From NCBI GenBank assembly GCA_000585075.1, contig JEMY01000001.1:122011-186010 (forward strand): a stretch of 64,000 bases of DNA, in the 5' to 3' direction. Source of the DNA: Candidatus Accumulibacter regalis. GTDB lineage: Bacteria; Pseudomonadota; Gammaproteobacteria; Burkholderiales; Rhodocyclaceae. A program made the translations under genes and the position numbers. The notes beneath the pieces are model-generated. The model made no database searches. It saw only the letters and a list, made by a program, of their open reading frames with translations, and had not been told where the DNA came from. Of this stretch, positions 37,625 to 48,393 are shown in pieces (position 1 is the stretch's first letter; each line of letters starts with the position of its first letter).

Positions 37625-38257
37625 TTGCCGGTCTGGCTTTTCGATCTCGACAACACCCTGCACGACGCCAGCCCGCATATCTTTCCGCACATCAATCGTT
37701 CGATGGTGGCGTACATCTGCCAGCACCTCGGCGTGGACGAGGACGAAGCAACGCGTCTTCGGCAGGATTACTGGCAGCGCTACGGCGCCACGCTGCTCGG
37801 TCTGATGCGTCATCATGCGATCGATCCGGACCATTTTCTTCGCCATACGCACGACTTTCCCGATCTGCGGCCGATGCTGGTCTTCGAGCGCGCTCTGAAG
37901 GCCATGCTCGGTCGCTTGCCAGGGCGCAAGATCGTCTTCTCCAACGCGCCGGGGCGCTACAGCGAGGCGGTCCTGGAAATGACCGGCATTCGCCGCTGTT
38001 TCGACGCCGTCTACTCGGTCGAGCGCATCGGCTTTCAACCCAAGCCGGCAGTCGCCGGTTTTCGCCACCTGTTGCGCAGCGAGCGTCTACACGCGCAGCG
38101 CTGCATCATGGTCGAGGACGCGCTGCCCAACCTGCGTACTGCCAAGCGACTCGGCATGAAAACGGTCTGGGTGAGCGCTGCAACGCGCCAGGCGGCCTGG
38201 GTGGACGTGCGCCTGGCGTCCATTCTCGACTTGCCGCGTCATCTCGCCCGCCTGTGA
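37625..38257 (+). CDS. HAD-family pyrimidine 5'-nucleotidase-like phosphatase
   Basis: The 210-residue HAD hydrolase has the nucleophile motif WLFDLDNTLHDA (Asp7, Asp9), motif II in IVFSNAPGRY, Lys in QPKPAVAGF and the acidic MVEDALPNL. It matches the group annotated as pyrimidine 5'-nucleotidase, which removes phosphate from nucleotides or analogues. Start TTG 37625 is uncertain; no ATG exists upstream in frame. It follows argB by 25 bases. Confidence 0.85.
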   Translation: MPVWLFDLDNTLHDASPHIFPHINRSMVAYICQHLGVDEDEATRLRQDYWQRYGATLLGLMRHHAIDPDHFLRHTHDFPDLRPMLVFERALKAMLGRLPGRKIVFSNAPGRYSEAVLEMTGIRRCFDAVYSVERIGFQPKPAVAGFRHLLRSERLHAQRCIMVEDALPNLRTAKRLGMKTVWVSAATRQAAWVDVRLASILDLPRHLARL

Positions 38258-38379
38258 GAGGCGGCCGATGGTCCTGCCAGGACCGTGACTGCCCAAACGC
38301 TTGTACACCGTGAGCCTTGCTCCACCGTGACCACCCGCAGTCGTGTAGACTCTGGCCGCACCAATTGCCGTCGGTTGCC

Positions 38380-41300
38380 ATGAGAGAGTCCGGTTCCCTG
38401 GAACAACAGCTACTTGAGTACAAGGCCATCCTCGAGCATTCGGGGATTGCCGTGGTGTGCACGCGCAATCGTCGCGTGTACCGCTGCAACCCCCGCGCCG
38501 AAGAGCTTTTTGGCTGGCCGGCGGGGACGCTTGTCGGGCAGCCGGACCTTGTTTTCTACCCCGATAGCGCGGCGTGTGAGACCTTGCGCCGGCAAGCGCG
38601 CGCGGCCCTGCGCGTCGGTGAGATCCTCGATCTCGAAACGCAACTGGCGCGCCGCGATGGCAGTATCTTTGTCGCACATCTCATCGCCCGCGCGATCGAC
38701 CCTGCCGCGCCGGGCCAGGGTGCCGTGTGGATCGTGCGTGACGTGACGCAGGAGGTGGACGCACGCGAAGCGGGCGCACGCTTGCTGCGCGAGCAGCAGC
38801 TCATTTTTCAGAACGCCGAAACCGGCATCGTCATCCTGCGCGACCGTGCCATCCAGCGCTGCAATCGACGTTTTGCCGAAATCCTGGGTTATGAGCCAGA
38901 CGAATTGATCGGTTGCTTGACGCGTATCTACTACCCGAGTGAAGAGGCCTGGCTGGAGACCGGCCGCAAGGCTTACGCGGCAATTTCCGAGACCGGCATC
39001 TACCGCGGCGAGACGACGTTTATCCGCCGCGACGGAGCGGCGATCTGGAGCCATATCACCGGCAGCATGATCAACCCGGCGAAGCCCCAGGATGGCTACA
39101 TCTGGTTGTACGAGGACGTCACCGAGAAGCGTCAGGCGAGCCGTGCGATGGACGCACTGCTGCGCGAACAGACGTTGATTTTCGAACGGGCGCCGATCGG
39201 CATCGTTTTCGTCCGCGAGCGGATCATTCAGCGCTGCAATCCAAGTTTCGAGACGATCTTCGGCTATTTGCCCGGGCAGCTGATCGGCCAGTCAATGCGC
39301 GTCTGTTTCGCCAGTGAGCTGGCGTGGCGTGAAGCCGACGAACGCGTTGTCCGCGGCAGCGGCGCGGGCGGGACTTTCATCGGCGAGATCGAGTATTGCA
39401 AGGCCGATGGCGCGCCGATCTGGTGCCAGGTCACCGGTAGCCTGCTCGACCCGGAAAACCATGACCAAGGTCACGTCTGGCTGTTCCAGGACATCACCGC
39501 GCGTCGCGCAGCCGAGGAGGCGCTCGTCGAAAGCCTCTGGGAGCAACAGCTGATCTTCGACAACGCGATGATCGGCATTTCTTATCAGCGCGAGCGCACG
39601 ATCTGGCGCTGCAACCGCCGTTTCGAGGAAATCTTCGGTTATCCCGTTGGCGCAATGACCGGGCAATCGACGCGCATTCTTTTCGCCACCGAGAAGGACT
39701 GGGAAGATGCCGGGCGGGAGGTCTATGGCGATGCGACAGGAAGCGGCTCCTTTGACGGGGAGTTTCTCTTCTCTCGCCGTGACGGTACGCCGATCTGGGT
39801 CCATATTATCGGGCGTACGATAGACGACGGGGATGCTCGCCAGACCTGGATCTGGACGCACGAGGATGTGACGGCGCATCGGGCCGCCCAGGAAGCGCTA
39901 CGGCAGAGCCATCTCGAACTCGAACAGCGTGTCGCCGAGCGGACTCACGAGCTGTCGCAACAGCTCGACTTCATGCACCAACTGGTCGAGGCCATCCCGG
40001 GGCCGGTGTTCTACAAGAATCGTCAAGGCCGCTACCTCGGCTGCAATCAGGCTTTCCTCGAAATGATCGGCAAGTCGCGCCGGGAAGTGGTCGGCGCGAC
40101 GGTCTACGACGTCGCGCCGCGCGAGCTCGCCAACCGCTATATGGCGGCTGACGAAGAGCTCTTCCAGCGTTCGGGTTCTCAGGTCTACGAAACGCAGGTC
40201 CTGCGCGCCGACGGCAACTATCGTGACGTCGTTTTTCACAAGGCGATCTACGGCATGTCCGACGAAGTGGCGTGCGGTCTGGTCGGCATCATGCTCGACG
40301 TGACCGAGCGCAAGCGCATGGAGCAGCGCCTTCAGCAGGCGGCGACGGTTTTCGACAGCAGTGCCGAAGGCATCACCATCACCTCACCGAACGGAGAAAT
40401 CATCGCCGTCAACCGTGCGTTTACCGAGATCACCGGTTACAGCGAGGACGATGTCGTGGGTGGCAACCCGCGCCTCCTGCAGTCGGGATTTCAGGACCCG
40501 GAGTTTTACCGCGAGATGTGGCGGACCCTGCACACTTGCGGGCGCTGGCGGGGCGAGCTGTGGAACCGGCGCAAGGACGGACAGGCGTTTCTGGAGTCGC
40601 TCACGATCAGCGCCGTGAAGGACCCGCAGGATCGGGTGACCCATTACGTTGGCGTTTTCTCCGACATTACCGAATTGCGCAAGGCGCACGATCAGCTCGA
40701 CCATCAGGCGCATCACGATCCGCTCACCGGGCTCCCCAATCGGCTGTTGCTGGGCGATCGCCTGCACAAGGCGCTGCAGCGTGCTCACCGTGACGAGCGC
40801 GGACTGGCGGTGCTGTTTGTCGACCTTGATCGTTTCAAGAACATCAACGATACCCTCGGTCATCAGGTCGGCGATCGCGTTCTCTGTGAAGTGGCGCGAC
40901 GCTTGACCCGACTGCGGCGCGAAGCGGATACCGTGGGCCGCCTTGGCGGCGACGAGTTCCTGATCATCATCGAAGACCTCGGCGATGCAGCGGCCGTTTC
41001 GCACATTGCGGAGAGGATTCTCGCCCTCTTGCAGGACTCGCCGGTGACCGTCGAGCACGAGTTCTACGTTGGCGCCAGCATCGGGATCAGCCTCTTCCCT
41101 CAGGATGGCGGCGACGCCGAAACGCTGATGAAGAATGCCGACGTCGCCATGTACCGGGCCAAGGAGCGCGGCCGCAATACCTATGAGTTTTTTACCAAGG
41201 AGCTGACCCAGTCGTCGCTCGCCCGCCTGCAGATGGAGACCGATTTGCGGCGGGCCATCGATCGCGGCGAGCTGCGCGTCTTCCTGCAACCCCAGTTCTC

Positions 41301-41988
41301 GCTGACCGGCGGCGAGCTGGTCGGCGCCGAAGCGCTGGTCCGCTGGCTGCGCCCCGAACGGGGGCTGGTGATGCCGGGAGAGTTCATCAGGCTTGCCGAG
41401 GAGTCGGGGCTGATTGTCCCGATCGGCGAATGGGTCCAACACACCGCCGCGTGCCAGTGGGCGGCCTGGCTTGGCGCGGGATTGAAGCCGGGCGTGTTGT
41501 CGGTCAACGTCTCCGGCGTCGAGTTCCAGCGCGGTCGAATCCAGGAAACCGCCTGCAAGACGCTGGAATCCTCGCAGCTGCCGGCGCAGTTTCTGGAGTT
41601 GGAAATTACGGAAAGTGCGATCATGACCCAGGCCGAAAGCAGCGTTCAGGTTCTCGATGCGCTGCGGGCGATGGGGCTCGGTCTGGTGATTGACGACTTC
41701 GGAACGGGCTATTCGTCGCTCGCCTACCTCAAGCGTCTGCCCCTCAACAAATTGAAGATCGACCAGAGTTTTGTTCGCGGCTTGCCAGGCGACGCCGAGG
41801 ACCGGGCGATCACCCGCGCCGTGATCGCTCTTGCCCACAGCCTGCAACTGACGGTGATCGCCGAAGGCGTCGAGAGCGAGGCGCAGCGCGATTTCCTGGC
41901 CGGCGAGGGCTGCGACGAGATGCAAGGTTATCTGCGTGGCCGGCCAATGCCCCTCGACGACTACCGGCAGCGCTTCCTCGAGGGCTGA
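38380..41988 (+). CDS. Six-PAS GGDEF-EAL cyclic di-GMP protein
   Basis: The 1202-residue soluble protein has about six PAS domains (15-775), then GGDEF (motif at 856-860, preceded by an RxxD I-site) and EAL (984-986, EALVRW). The EAL metal and base residues (ELEITES, DDFGTGYSSL) are present, so it may both make and break c-di-GMP. PAS 2-4 are near copies: each repeats a linker like LLREQQLIF plus RCNRRF, suggesting recent internal duplication. There is no signal peptide or membrane helix. Ligands are unknown. ATG 38380 was preferred to an upstream in-frame start. Confidence 0.93.
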   Translation: MRESGSLEQQLLEYKAILEHSGIAVVCTRNRRVYRCNPRAEELFGWPAGTLVGQPDLVFYPDSAACETLRRQARAALRVGEILDLETQLARRDGSIFVAHLIARAIDPAAPGQGAVWIVRDVTQEVDAREAGARLLREQQLIFQNAETGIVILRDRAIQRCNRRFAEILGYEPDELIGCLTRIYYPSEEAWLETGRKAYAAISETGIYRGETTFIRRDGAAIWSHITGSMINPAKPQDGYIWLYEDVTEKRQASRAMDALLREQTLIFERAPIGIVFVRERIIQRCNPSFETIFGYLPGQLIGQSMRVCFASELAWREADERVVRGSGAGGTFIGEIEYCKADGAPIWCQVTGSLLDPENHDQGHVWLFQDITARRAAEEALVESLWEQQLIFDNAMIGISYQRERTIWRCNRRFEEIFGYPVGAMTGQSTRILFATEKDWEDAGREVYGDATGSGSFDGEFLFSRRDGTPIWVHIIGRTIDDGDARQTWIWTHEDVTAHRAAQEALRQSHLELEQRVAERTHELSQQLDFMHQLVEAIPGPVFYKNRQGRYLGCNQAFLEMIGKSRREVVGATVYDVAPRELANRYMAADEELFQRSGSQVYETQVLRADGNYRDVVFHKAIYGMSDEVACGLVGIMLDVTERKRMEQRLQQAATVFDSSAEGITITSPNGEIIAVNRAFTEITGYSEDDVVGGNPRLLQSGFQDPEFYREMWRTLHTCGRWRGELWNRRKDGQAFLESLTISAVKDPQDRVTHYVGVFSDITELRKAHDQLDHQAHHDPLTGLPNRLLLGDRLHKALQRAHRDERGLAVLFVDLDRFKNINDTLGHQVGDRVLCEVARRLTRLRREADTVGRLGGDEFLIIIEDLGDAAAVSHIAERILALLQDSPVTVEHEFYVGASIGISLFPQDGGDAETLMKNADVAMYRAKERGRNTYEFFTKELTQSSLARLQMETDLRRAIDRGELRVFLQPQFSLTGGELVGAEALVRWLRPERGLVMPGEFIRLAEESGLIVPIGEWVQHTAACQWAAWLGAGLKPGVLSVNVSGVEFQRGRIQETACKTLESSQLPAQFLELEITESAIMTQAESSVQVLDALRAMGLGLVIDDFGTGYSSLAYLKRLPLNKLKIDQSFVRGLPGDAEDRAITRAVIALAHSLQLTVIAEGVESEAQRDFLAGEGCDEMQGYLRGRPMPLDDYRQRFLEG

Positions 41989-41994
41989 AGCGAA

Positions 41995-44274
<2,280 letters not shown>

Positions 44275-44283
44275 GTGCCTTGA

Positions 44284-44994
44284 CTAGTGACTCTTGGCGG
44301 CGCTGCCGCTGCGCGCGCTCCAGCCGATGGCGCCGCGCTTCTTGGGGCGGGCTTTCTTCGCGCTGGCCAGTCCGGAGGGGGGGGCTGGCTCGTCTCGCAG
44401 CGGCAGGTCAAGCCAGTCGCCAAGGATCGCCTCTGCTTCCTTGACGCCCGATTTCTGCAGGCTCGAAAACAGCTGCAGGCTGAAGTTTTCGCCGATCGTG
44501 CCCAGTGCCTCCTGTACCTCGCGAAAGACCAGTGCCTGTTGCTGGCGGGTCAGCTTGTCAGCCTTGGTCAGCAGGACGTGAATCGGTTTGCCGGTCGGCG
44601 CGAACCAGGCGAACATCTGCAAATCGAGTTCGGTGAGGGGGTGGCGACTGTCCATGATCAGGACCAGGCCACAGAGCGCGTTACGGTGGCGCAGGTACGG
44701 CGCCAGCAAGCCTTCCCATTGCGAGCGGATTTCTTCGGGGGCTTTGGCAAAGCCGTAGCCTGGCAGGTCGACGAAGTACTTTCCGGGTTCGAGCGCGAAA
44801 TAATTGAGATGCTGCGTTCGCCCCGGCGTTTTCGAGACAAAGGCCAGGCGGGTGTGATTGGCGAGCGTGTTGATCGCCGAAGACTTGCCGGCATTCGAGC
44901 GTCCGGCAAAGGCGACTTCGCATTGCGAATCGGTCGGCAGATCACGCAAGTCGGCAACGGTCTTGCTGAAAGCGGCTTTCTGGAAGAGGGGCAT
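44284..44994 (-). CDS. engB: Ribosome biogenesis GTPase EngB (YsxC/YihA)
   Basis: EngB is an essential GTPase of large-subunit ribosome assembly. The 236-residue product has all G motifs: GRSNAGKS (G1, about 31-38), TPGRTQHLN (G2), DLPGYG (G3) and TKADK (G4). The last 30 residues are a basic tail ([13 protein letters not shown]), longer than in E. coli. It is divergent from cytochrome c4. The 122-base gap to that gene holds a perfect palindrome. Confidence 0.97.
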   Translation of the reverse strand: MPLFQKAAFSKTVADLRDLPTDSQCEVAFAGRSNAGKSSAINTLANHTRLAFVSKTPGRTQHLNYFALEPGKYFVDLPGYGFAKAPEEIRSQWEGLLAPYLRHRNALCGLVLIMDSRHPLTELDLQMFAWFAPTGKPIHVLLTKADKLTRQQQALVFREVQEALGTIGENFSLQLFSSLQKSGVKEAEAILGDWLDLPLRDEPAPPSGLASAKKARPKKRGAIGWSARSGSAAKSH

Positions 44995-45040
44995 CGGGGA
45001 ACCTGCGAGTGGATGGACAGGCGCGCGTCCAGAGGGAAAA

Positions 45041-45057
45041 CTGATATAGAATATCAG
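45041..45057. promoter_or_regulatory. Perfect palindrome between engB and cytochrome c4 (CTGATAT-AGA-ATATCAG)
   Basis: Seven-base arms separated by three bases lie 47 bases from the engB start and 59 bases from the cytochrome c4 ATG. The inner part (TATAGAAT) could also be a -10 element. An operator for a dimeric regulator is possible; none is named. Confidence 0.55.
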
Positions 45058-45116
45058 GTTTGTCGCTTGGCTTCGCCGGCCTCAGATCAGTCATTGTTGT
45101 CAACGGGAGTTTGGAC

Positions 45117-45752
45117 ATGATTCGTACAACGGCAGTTGCGCTTCTCCTGGCCGCCAGTTTGCCCGCCTTCGCGGCAGAGCAGGCGCCTGTACAGCTTGAC
45201 TTAGCAAAAGCCAAGGAAATTGCGGAAGGCCTTTGCGTTGCTTGCCACGGTGCCGATGGCAACAGTCCGACGTCGGCAAATCCGATCCTTGCCGGCCAGA
45301 TTCCGCAGTATCTGTACAAGCAATTGAGCAACTTCAAGTCGGTCGACGGAAAGCCGCCGGTACGTGACAACGCGATCATGGGTGGCATGGTCGCGGCCCT
45401 GTCGGATGAAGACATGCGCAGCCTGGCTGTGTACTTCTCGCAGCAAAAGATGACGCCTTCGGTGGCGACCAACGAGAAGCTGCTTGCCGAAGGTCAGGCG
45501 CTCTGGCGCAAGGGCGACTTTGACAAGGGCATCCCCGCGTGCGCTGGCTGCCACGGACCCGCTGGTGCTGGTTTGCCGGTGCAGTATCCGCGCCTGGCGG
45601 GACAGTATGCCGAGTACACGGTGAGCCAGTTGAAGACTTTTCGTAGTCACGAACGGGCCAACGACGCGGAGAAAATGATGCGCGTCATTGCCGGCAAGCT
45701 ATCCGACCCGCAGATCAACGCCGTCGCCGAGTACGTTGCCGGCCTGCGCTAG
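45117..45752 (+). CDS. Diheme cytochrome c4
   Basis: This 211-residue periplasmic electron carrier has a signal peptide (AVALLLAASLPAFA) and two class I heme domains, CVACH (C40, C43, H44) and CAGCH (C142, C145, H146). Each has a downstream Met ligand candidate (NAIMGGM and EKMMR). Cytochrome c4 passes electrons to terminal oxidases such as cbb3. ATG 45117 follows GGGAG. The neighbourhood (divergent engB, then hemB) is common in betaproteobacteria. Confidence 0.93.
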   Translation: MIRTTAVALLLAASLPAFAAEQAPVQLDLAKAKEIAEGLCVACHGADGNSPTSANPILAGQIPQYLYKQLSNFKSVDGKPPVRDNAIMGGMVAALSDEDMRSLAVYFSQQKMTPSVATNEKLLAEGQALWRKGDFDKGIPACAGCHGPAGAGLPVQYPRLAGQYAEYTVSQLKTFRSHERANDAEKMMRVIAGKLSDPQINAVAEYVAGLR

Positions 45753-45825
45753 GCGCCCCGGCTACCTGCGCTCTCGCTGGTTTCGCTGCGGATTTCCGGA
45801 CACCCGCATCACGGTCAGGCTTTTC

Positions 45826-45854
45826 TTGGCAATGGGCGGCGGACGCTCTAGTAT
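45826..45854 (+). promoter_or_regulatory. Sigma-70-type promoter of the CBS gene
   Basis: TTGGCA (45826-45831) and TAGTAT (45849-45854) are separated by exactly 17 bases. Transcription should begin near 45861, 28 bases before the ATG. Confidence 0.6.
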
Positions 45855-45888
45855 GGTGTCGTGACTTCTTGACCAGAAAGGACGTTTC

Positions 45889-46320
45889 ATGAAGACGCTC
45901 AAGCAAATCCTCGACAGCAAAGGTGGCGTGCTGGCAACCGTCGCGCCGGACGACTCGGTTTTCAAGGCTTTGCAGGTGATGGCCGAACGCAACGTCGGGG
46001 CGGTCCTCGTCGTCGACCAGAATCGACTCCTCGGTATCTTTTCGGAGCGCGACTACGCGCGCAAGGTGTCCCTGTTAGACAAGTCCTCGCGCGACACGCA
46101 GGTTTGCGAGATCATGAGCAACAAGGTGTTGTACGTGACACCCGACCAGACCGTCGACGAGTGCATGGCGATCATGACCGAAAGACATTTTCGCCACCTG
46201 CCGGTGCTCAATGAGCAGCACGAACTTCTGGGCATCGTTTCCATCGGCGATGTGGTCAAGGAAACGATCTCCGAACAGCAGTTCATCATTCAGCAGATGG
46301 AAAAATACATCGCTGGCTGA
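45889..46320 (+). CDS. CBS-pair protein
   Basis: The 143-residue soluble protein consists almost only of two CBS motifs (residues about 5-65 and 72-132), with VLVVDQNRLLGIFSERDYARK and HLPVLNEQHELLGIVSIGDVV. CBS pairs bind adenine nucleotides and act as energy sensors, often in trans. Its partner is unknown. It is transcribed alone from the promoter at 45826-45854. AAAGGA precedes the ATG. Confidence 0.92.
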   Translation: MKTLKQILDSKGGVLATVAPDDSVFKALQVMAERNVGAVLVVDQNRLLGIFSERDYARKVSLLDKSSRDTQVCEIMSNKVLYVTPDQTVDECMAIMTERHFRHLPVLNEQHELLGIVSIGDVVKETISEQQFIIQQMEKYIAG

Positions 46321-46717
46321 TCTCCGTATCGGTTCTTCTGGGCCGCCTTTCCTGGCCAGGCCGGCGGGTCGTCAGCGGCGAAGGGCGCTTCACGCAGTTT
46401 TTCTGAGGGCGCTTTGTCCGCGTCCAGCGGGCTTTCGTCGGCTTTTCCAGAGGCCATTCCCAAGCGCAGATTTCCACGCCTCTTGACGGCGCAGTCTTGG
46501 TTTTTGCGCCGAGCGACGTTCGCGAGAACGAGCCGGGGCTACGACTTCCTGTCGCCTGTCAAGCCGCTCGTACGCGACCCGTCAAGGCGCAGTCGAGGTC
46601 GGCTGTCTTGATGGATTCTGTCACGAGTTTCCCCTGCCGCCCGGTTGCTGACCTTACCCGCTTTTCGCGCAGCGATGCTCCTTGTCGGTGACGAGGGCTT
46701 GATCCCAGATTCGAACG
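46321..46717. other. 397-base non-coding stretch before antiporter gene
   Basis: No reading frame here has a recognisable family or ribosome site. A small inverted repeat CGTTC-GCGA-GAACG occurs at 46517-46530. It might be an operator, but it is short enough to arise by chance. No terminator for the CBS gene was found. Confidence 0.35.
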
Positions 46718-48004
46718 ATGACCTATCCCACTATCCTCAGCGCGTCCGTCTTCCTGCTCATCGTTTTCGCTGTCGAGCGTCTTTGCCGACGCTCGGGCGT
46801 TCCGTCGGTCATCGTGCTGGTGGCCAGCGGCCTCCTGGCACGGCCGATGCTCGACTCCTTTGGCGTGACGCTGGGCTGGGCCGGCACCCTGGTGCCGATC
46901 ATCGGCACTATCGGCCTCGTGCTGATCGTCCTGGAAGGCGCTCTGGACATCGAGTTGCGACGCCAGCGCCTGCGCCTCATCGCGGCGACCTTTCTCCTGG
47001 CGACGGCCGGTTTCGTCATCGCTACCATCAGCTTCGCGTTGGCCGGGCGTTGGCTGCTGGGTCTTGGCACGGTGCAGTCCATTCTGCTGGCAACGTCGGT
47101 TGCCGTAATCAGCAGCGCGGTCGCCATTCCAAGCAGTACTTTTCTGCCGCCCAAGGCGCGCGAATTCATCACCTACGAAAGTTCGATGTCGGACATCATC
47201 GGGGTCCTGGTTTTCTTTTCCCTGCTCGGTTCGGATGGTACGGTTGGCGGCGCCCTGTTGGCGCTGCTCGGCGGCGGCATGTTGTCGCTCCTGCTATCGC
47301 TGCTCTGCGCCTTGGTGTTGATGCTGCTATTGCTGCGCGTGTCCGGGCCGATCCGCTTCGTACCCTTGCTGGCCGGCTTGTTCGCCTTGTACGCGACAGG
47401 CGAGCTGCTGCATCTCTCGCCGCTGATCATGGTGCTTTTCCTGGGCCTGTTGCTCAACAAGCCGTCGCTGGTTACCCGCTTCCGGCCGGTTCGCGCGTGG
47501 GTGAGTAGAGAATACGAATCGACGCTGTCCGAGTTTCGTACCCTGGTCGTCGAACTGACCTTCGTCGTGCGCGGCTTCTTCTTCGTACTGCTCGGCTACT
47601 GGACGGATTTGTCCGATCTCACCTCGTCGTCAGCCTGGCTTGGCGCGGGTCTGGTTCTGACGGTGGTGTACGGTAGTCGTTTCGTCATGTTGCGGCTGAT
47701 GTTGGGGCCTGCTGCTGCCGGGCCGCTGATGTGGATTGCCCCGCGCGGCTTGATCACGGTTCTGCTCTTCCTGCACGTTCGCGACACGTTCTCGCTGCCC
47801 AGCTACCTCAATGGTTCGATCATGCTCGTGGTGCTGGCTTCGTCGGCTTTCATTCTGATCGCCAGTTATCAGGTCAACCGGCAGGTGCCGCAGGCAGCTC
47901 TCCCCGACGTGCCGCCCTTGCCGCCTCCCGACGACGAGGCACTGGCCAGCACACGCGAAGCAGTCGACGAGCCGGGCAGGGTTGACGTTCGCGAGCGCGC
48001 CTGA
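46718..48004 (+). CDS. CPA1-like cation:proton antiporter
   Basis: The 428-residue membrane protein has about twelve hydrophobic helices and the exchanger signature region TSVAVISSAVAIPSSTF. Then comes YESSMSDIIGVLVFFSLL, comparable to the GESLLND motif of CPA1 sodium/proton exchangers, and a late IAPRGLITVLLFL. The C-terminal 45 residues are hydrophilic and proline-rich. It likely exchanges Na+ or K+ for protons. ATG 46718 lacks a strong ribosome site. Confidence 0.87.
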   Translation: MTYPTILSASVFLLIVFAVERLCRRSGVPSVIVLVASGLLARPMLDSFGVTLGWAGTLVPIIGTIGLVLIVLEGALDIELRRQRLRLIAATFLLATAGFVIATISFALAGRWLLGLGTVQSILLATSVAVISSAVAIPSSTFLPPKAREFITYESSMSDIIGVLVFFSLLGSDGTVGGALLALLGGGMLSLLLSLLCALVLMLLLLRVSGPIRFVPLLAGLFALYATGELLHLSPLIMVLFLGLLLNKPSLVTRFRPVRAWVSREYESTLSEFRTLVVELTFVVRGFFFVLLGYWTDLSDLTSSSAWLGAGLVLTVVYGSRFVMLRLMLGPAAAGPLMWIAPRGLITVLLFLHVRDTFSLPSYLNGSIMLVVLASSAFILIASYQVNRQVPQAALPDVPPLPPPDDEALASTREAVDEPGRVDVRERA

Positions 48005-48121
48005 GCTGGTCGGCGTGACGGTCGCGCGTTCCCGGCACGCCTGATCGCTTGCCAGGCTTGCATTATTCGCGGCGCTCGGTTCTAATTACTCCTCTGCCCC
48101 GATGACTGCCAGCTGACGACG

Positions 48122-48277
48122 ATGCGGCAATTCCACGACCATGATGTGTTTCCGCTTGCTCCTTCTGGAGCCTGTTTGGTTGTTGCCGTCGGCGTCTCTC
48201 CCGTAGGTGTCGTACGCTCGGTACGCGTACCAGGCGCCACGCCGGCAAGGGCCAGGAGAAGACAAGTCAAAGCGTAG
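48122..48277 (+). CDS. ivbL: IvbL-like valine-rich leader peptide of ilvBN
   Basis: A 51-codon frame upstream of ilvB carries nine valines in residues 20-36, plus Leu19, with no isoleucine. Its middle, P11-L-A-P-S-G-A-C-L-V-V, matches the E. coli IvbL pattern P-T-A-P-S-A-A-V-V-V-V. Stalling at these codons when Val-tRNA is scarce would relieve the terminator at 48304-48340. The start is uncertain because no strong ribosome site is visible; GTG 48146 is another option. CGTAC/GTACG (48211-48225) can form a hairpin inside the valine stretch. Confidence 0.68.
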   Translation: MRQFHDHDVFPLAPSGACLVVAVGVSPVGVVRSVRVPGATPARARRRQVKA

Positions 48278-48303
48278 GAAGAAACGACAACTCATTCCAG
48301 AAA

Positions 48304-48340
48304 CCCCCGCCGGTGAAAGCCGGGCGGGGGTTTTGTTTTT
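48304..48340 (+). terminator. Intrinsic terminator (attenuator) before ilvB
   Basis: The stem CCCCCGCC/GGCGGGGG (48304-48311 with 48323-48330) has an 11-base loop and is followed by TTTTGTTTTT. It ends 53 bases before ilvB and 63 bases after the leader-peptide stop, the position expected for transcription attenuation. Confidence 0.85.
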
Positions 48341-48393
48341 CTGCAGCAACGTCCGGCAAAGTCAGCAGTGCAATTCAATTGAAGGAGAGTCCC

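Noticed and set aside
46712..46730. GATTCGAACGATG-like sequence suggestive of a tRNA T-loop
   Set aside because: No acceptor or anticodon arms can be drawn around it. It is the start of the antiporter gene.
48141..48206. A Leu-rich 21-codon frame (LLLL and LL) upstream of ilvB as the leader peptide
   Set aside because: It overlaps the Val-rich frame at 48122-48277, which has the IvbL-like P-x-A-P-S core and more regulatory codons. The Leu run may be a by-product of the other frame.
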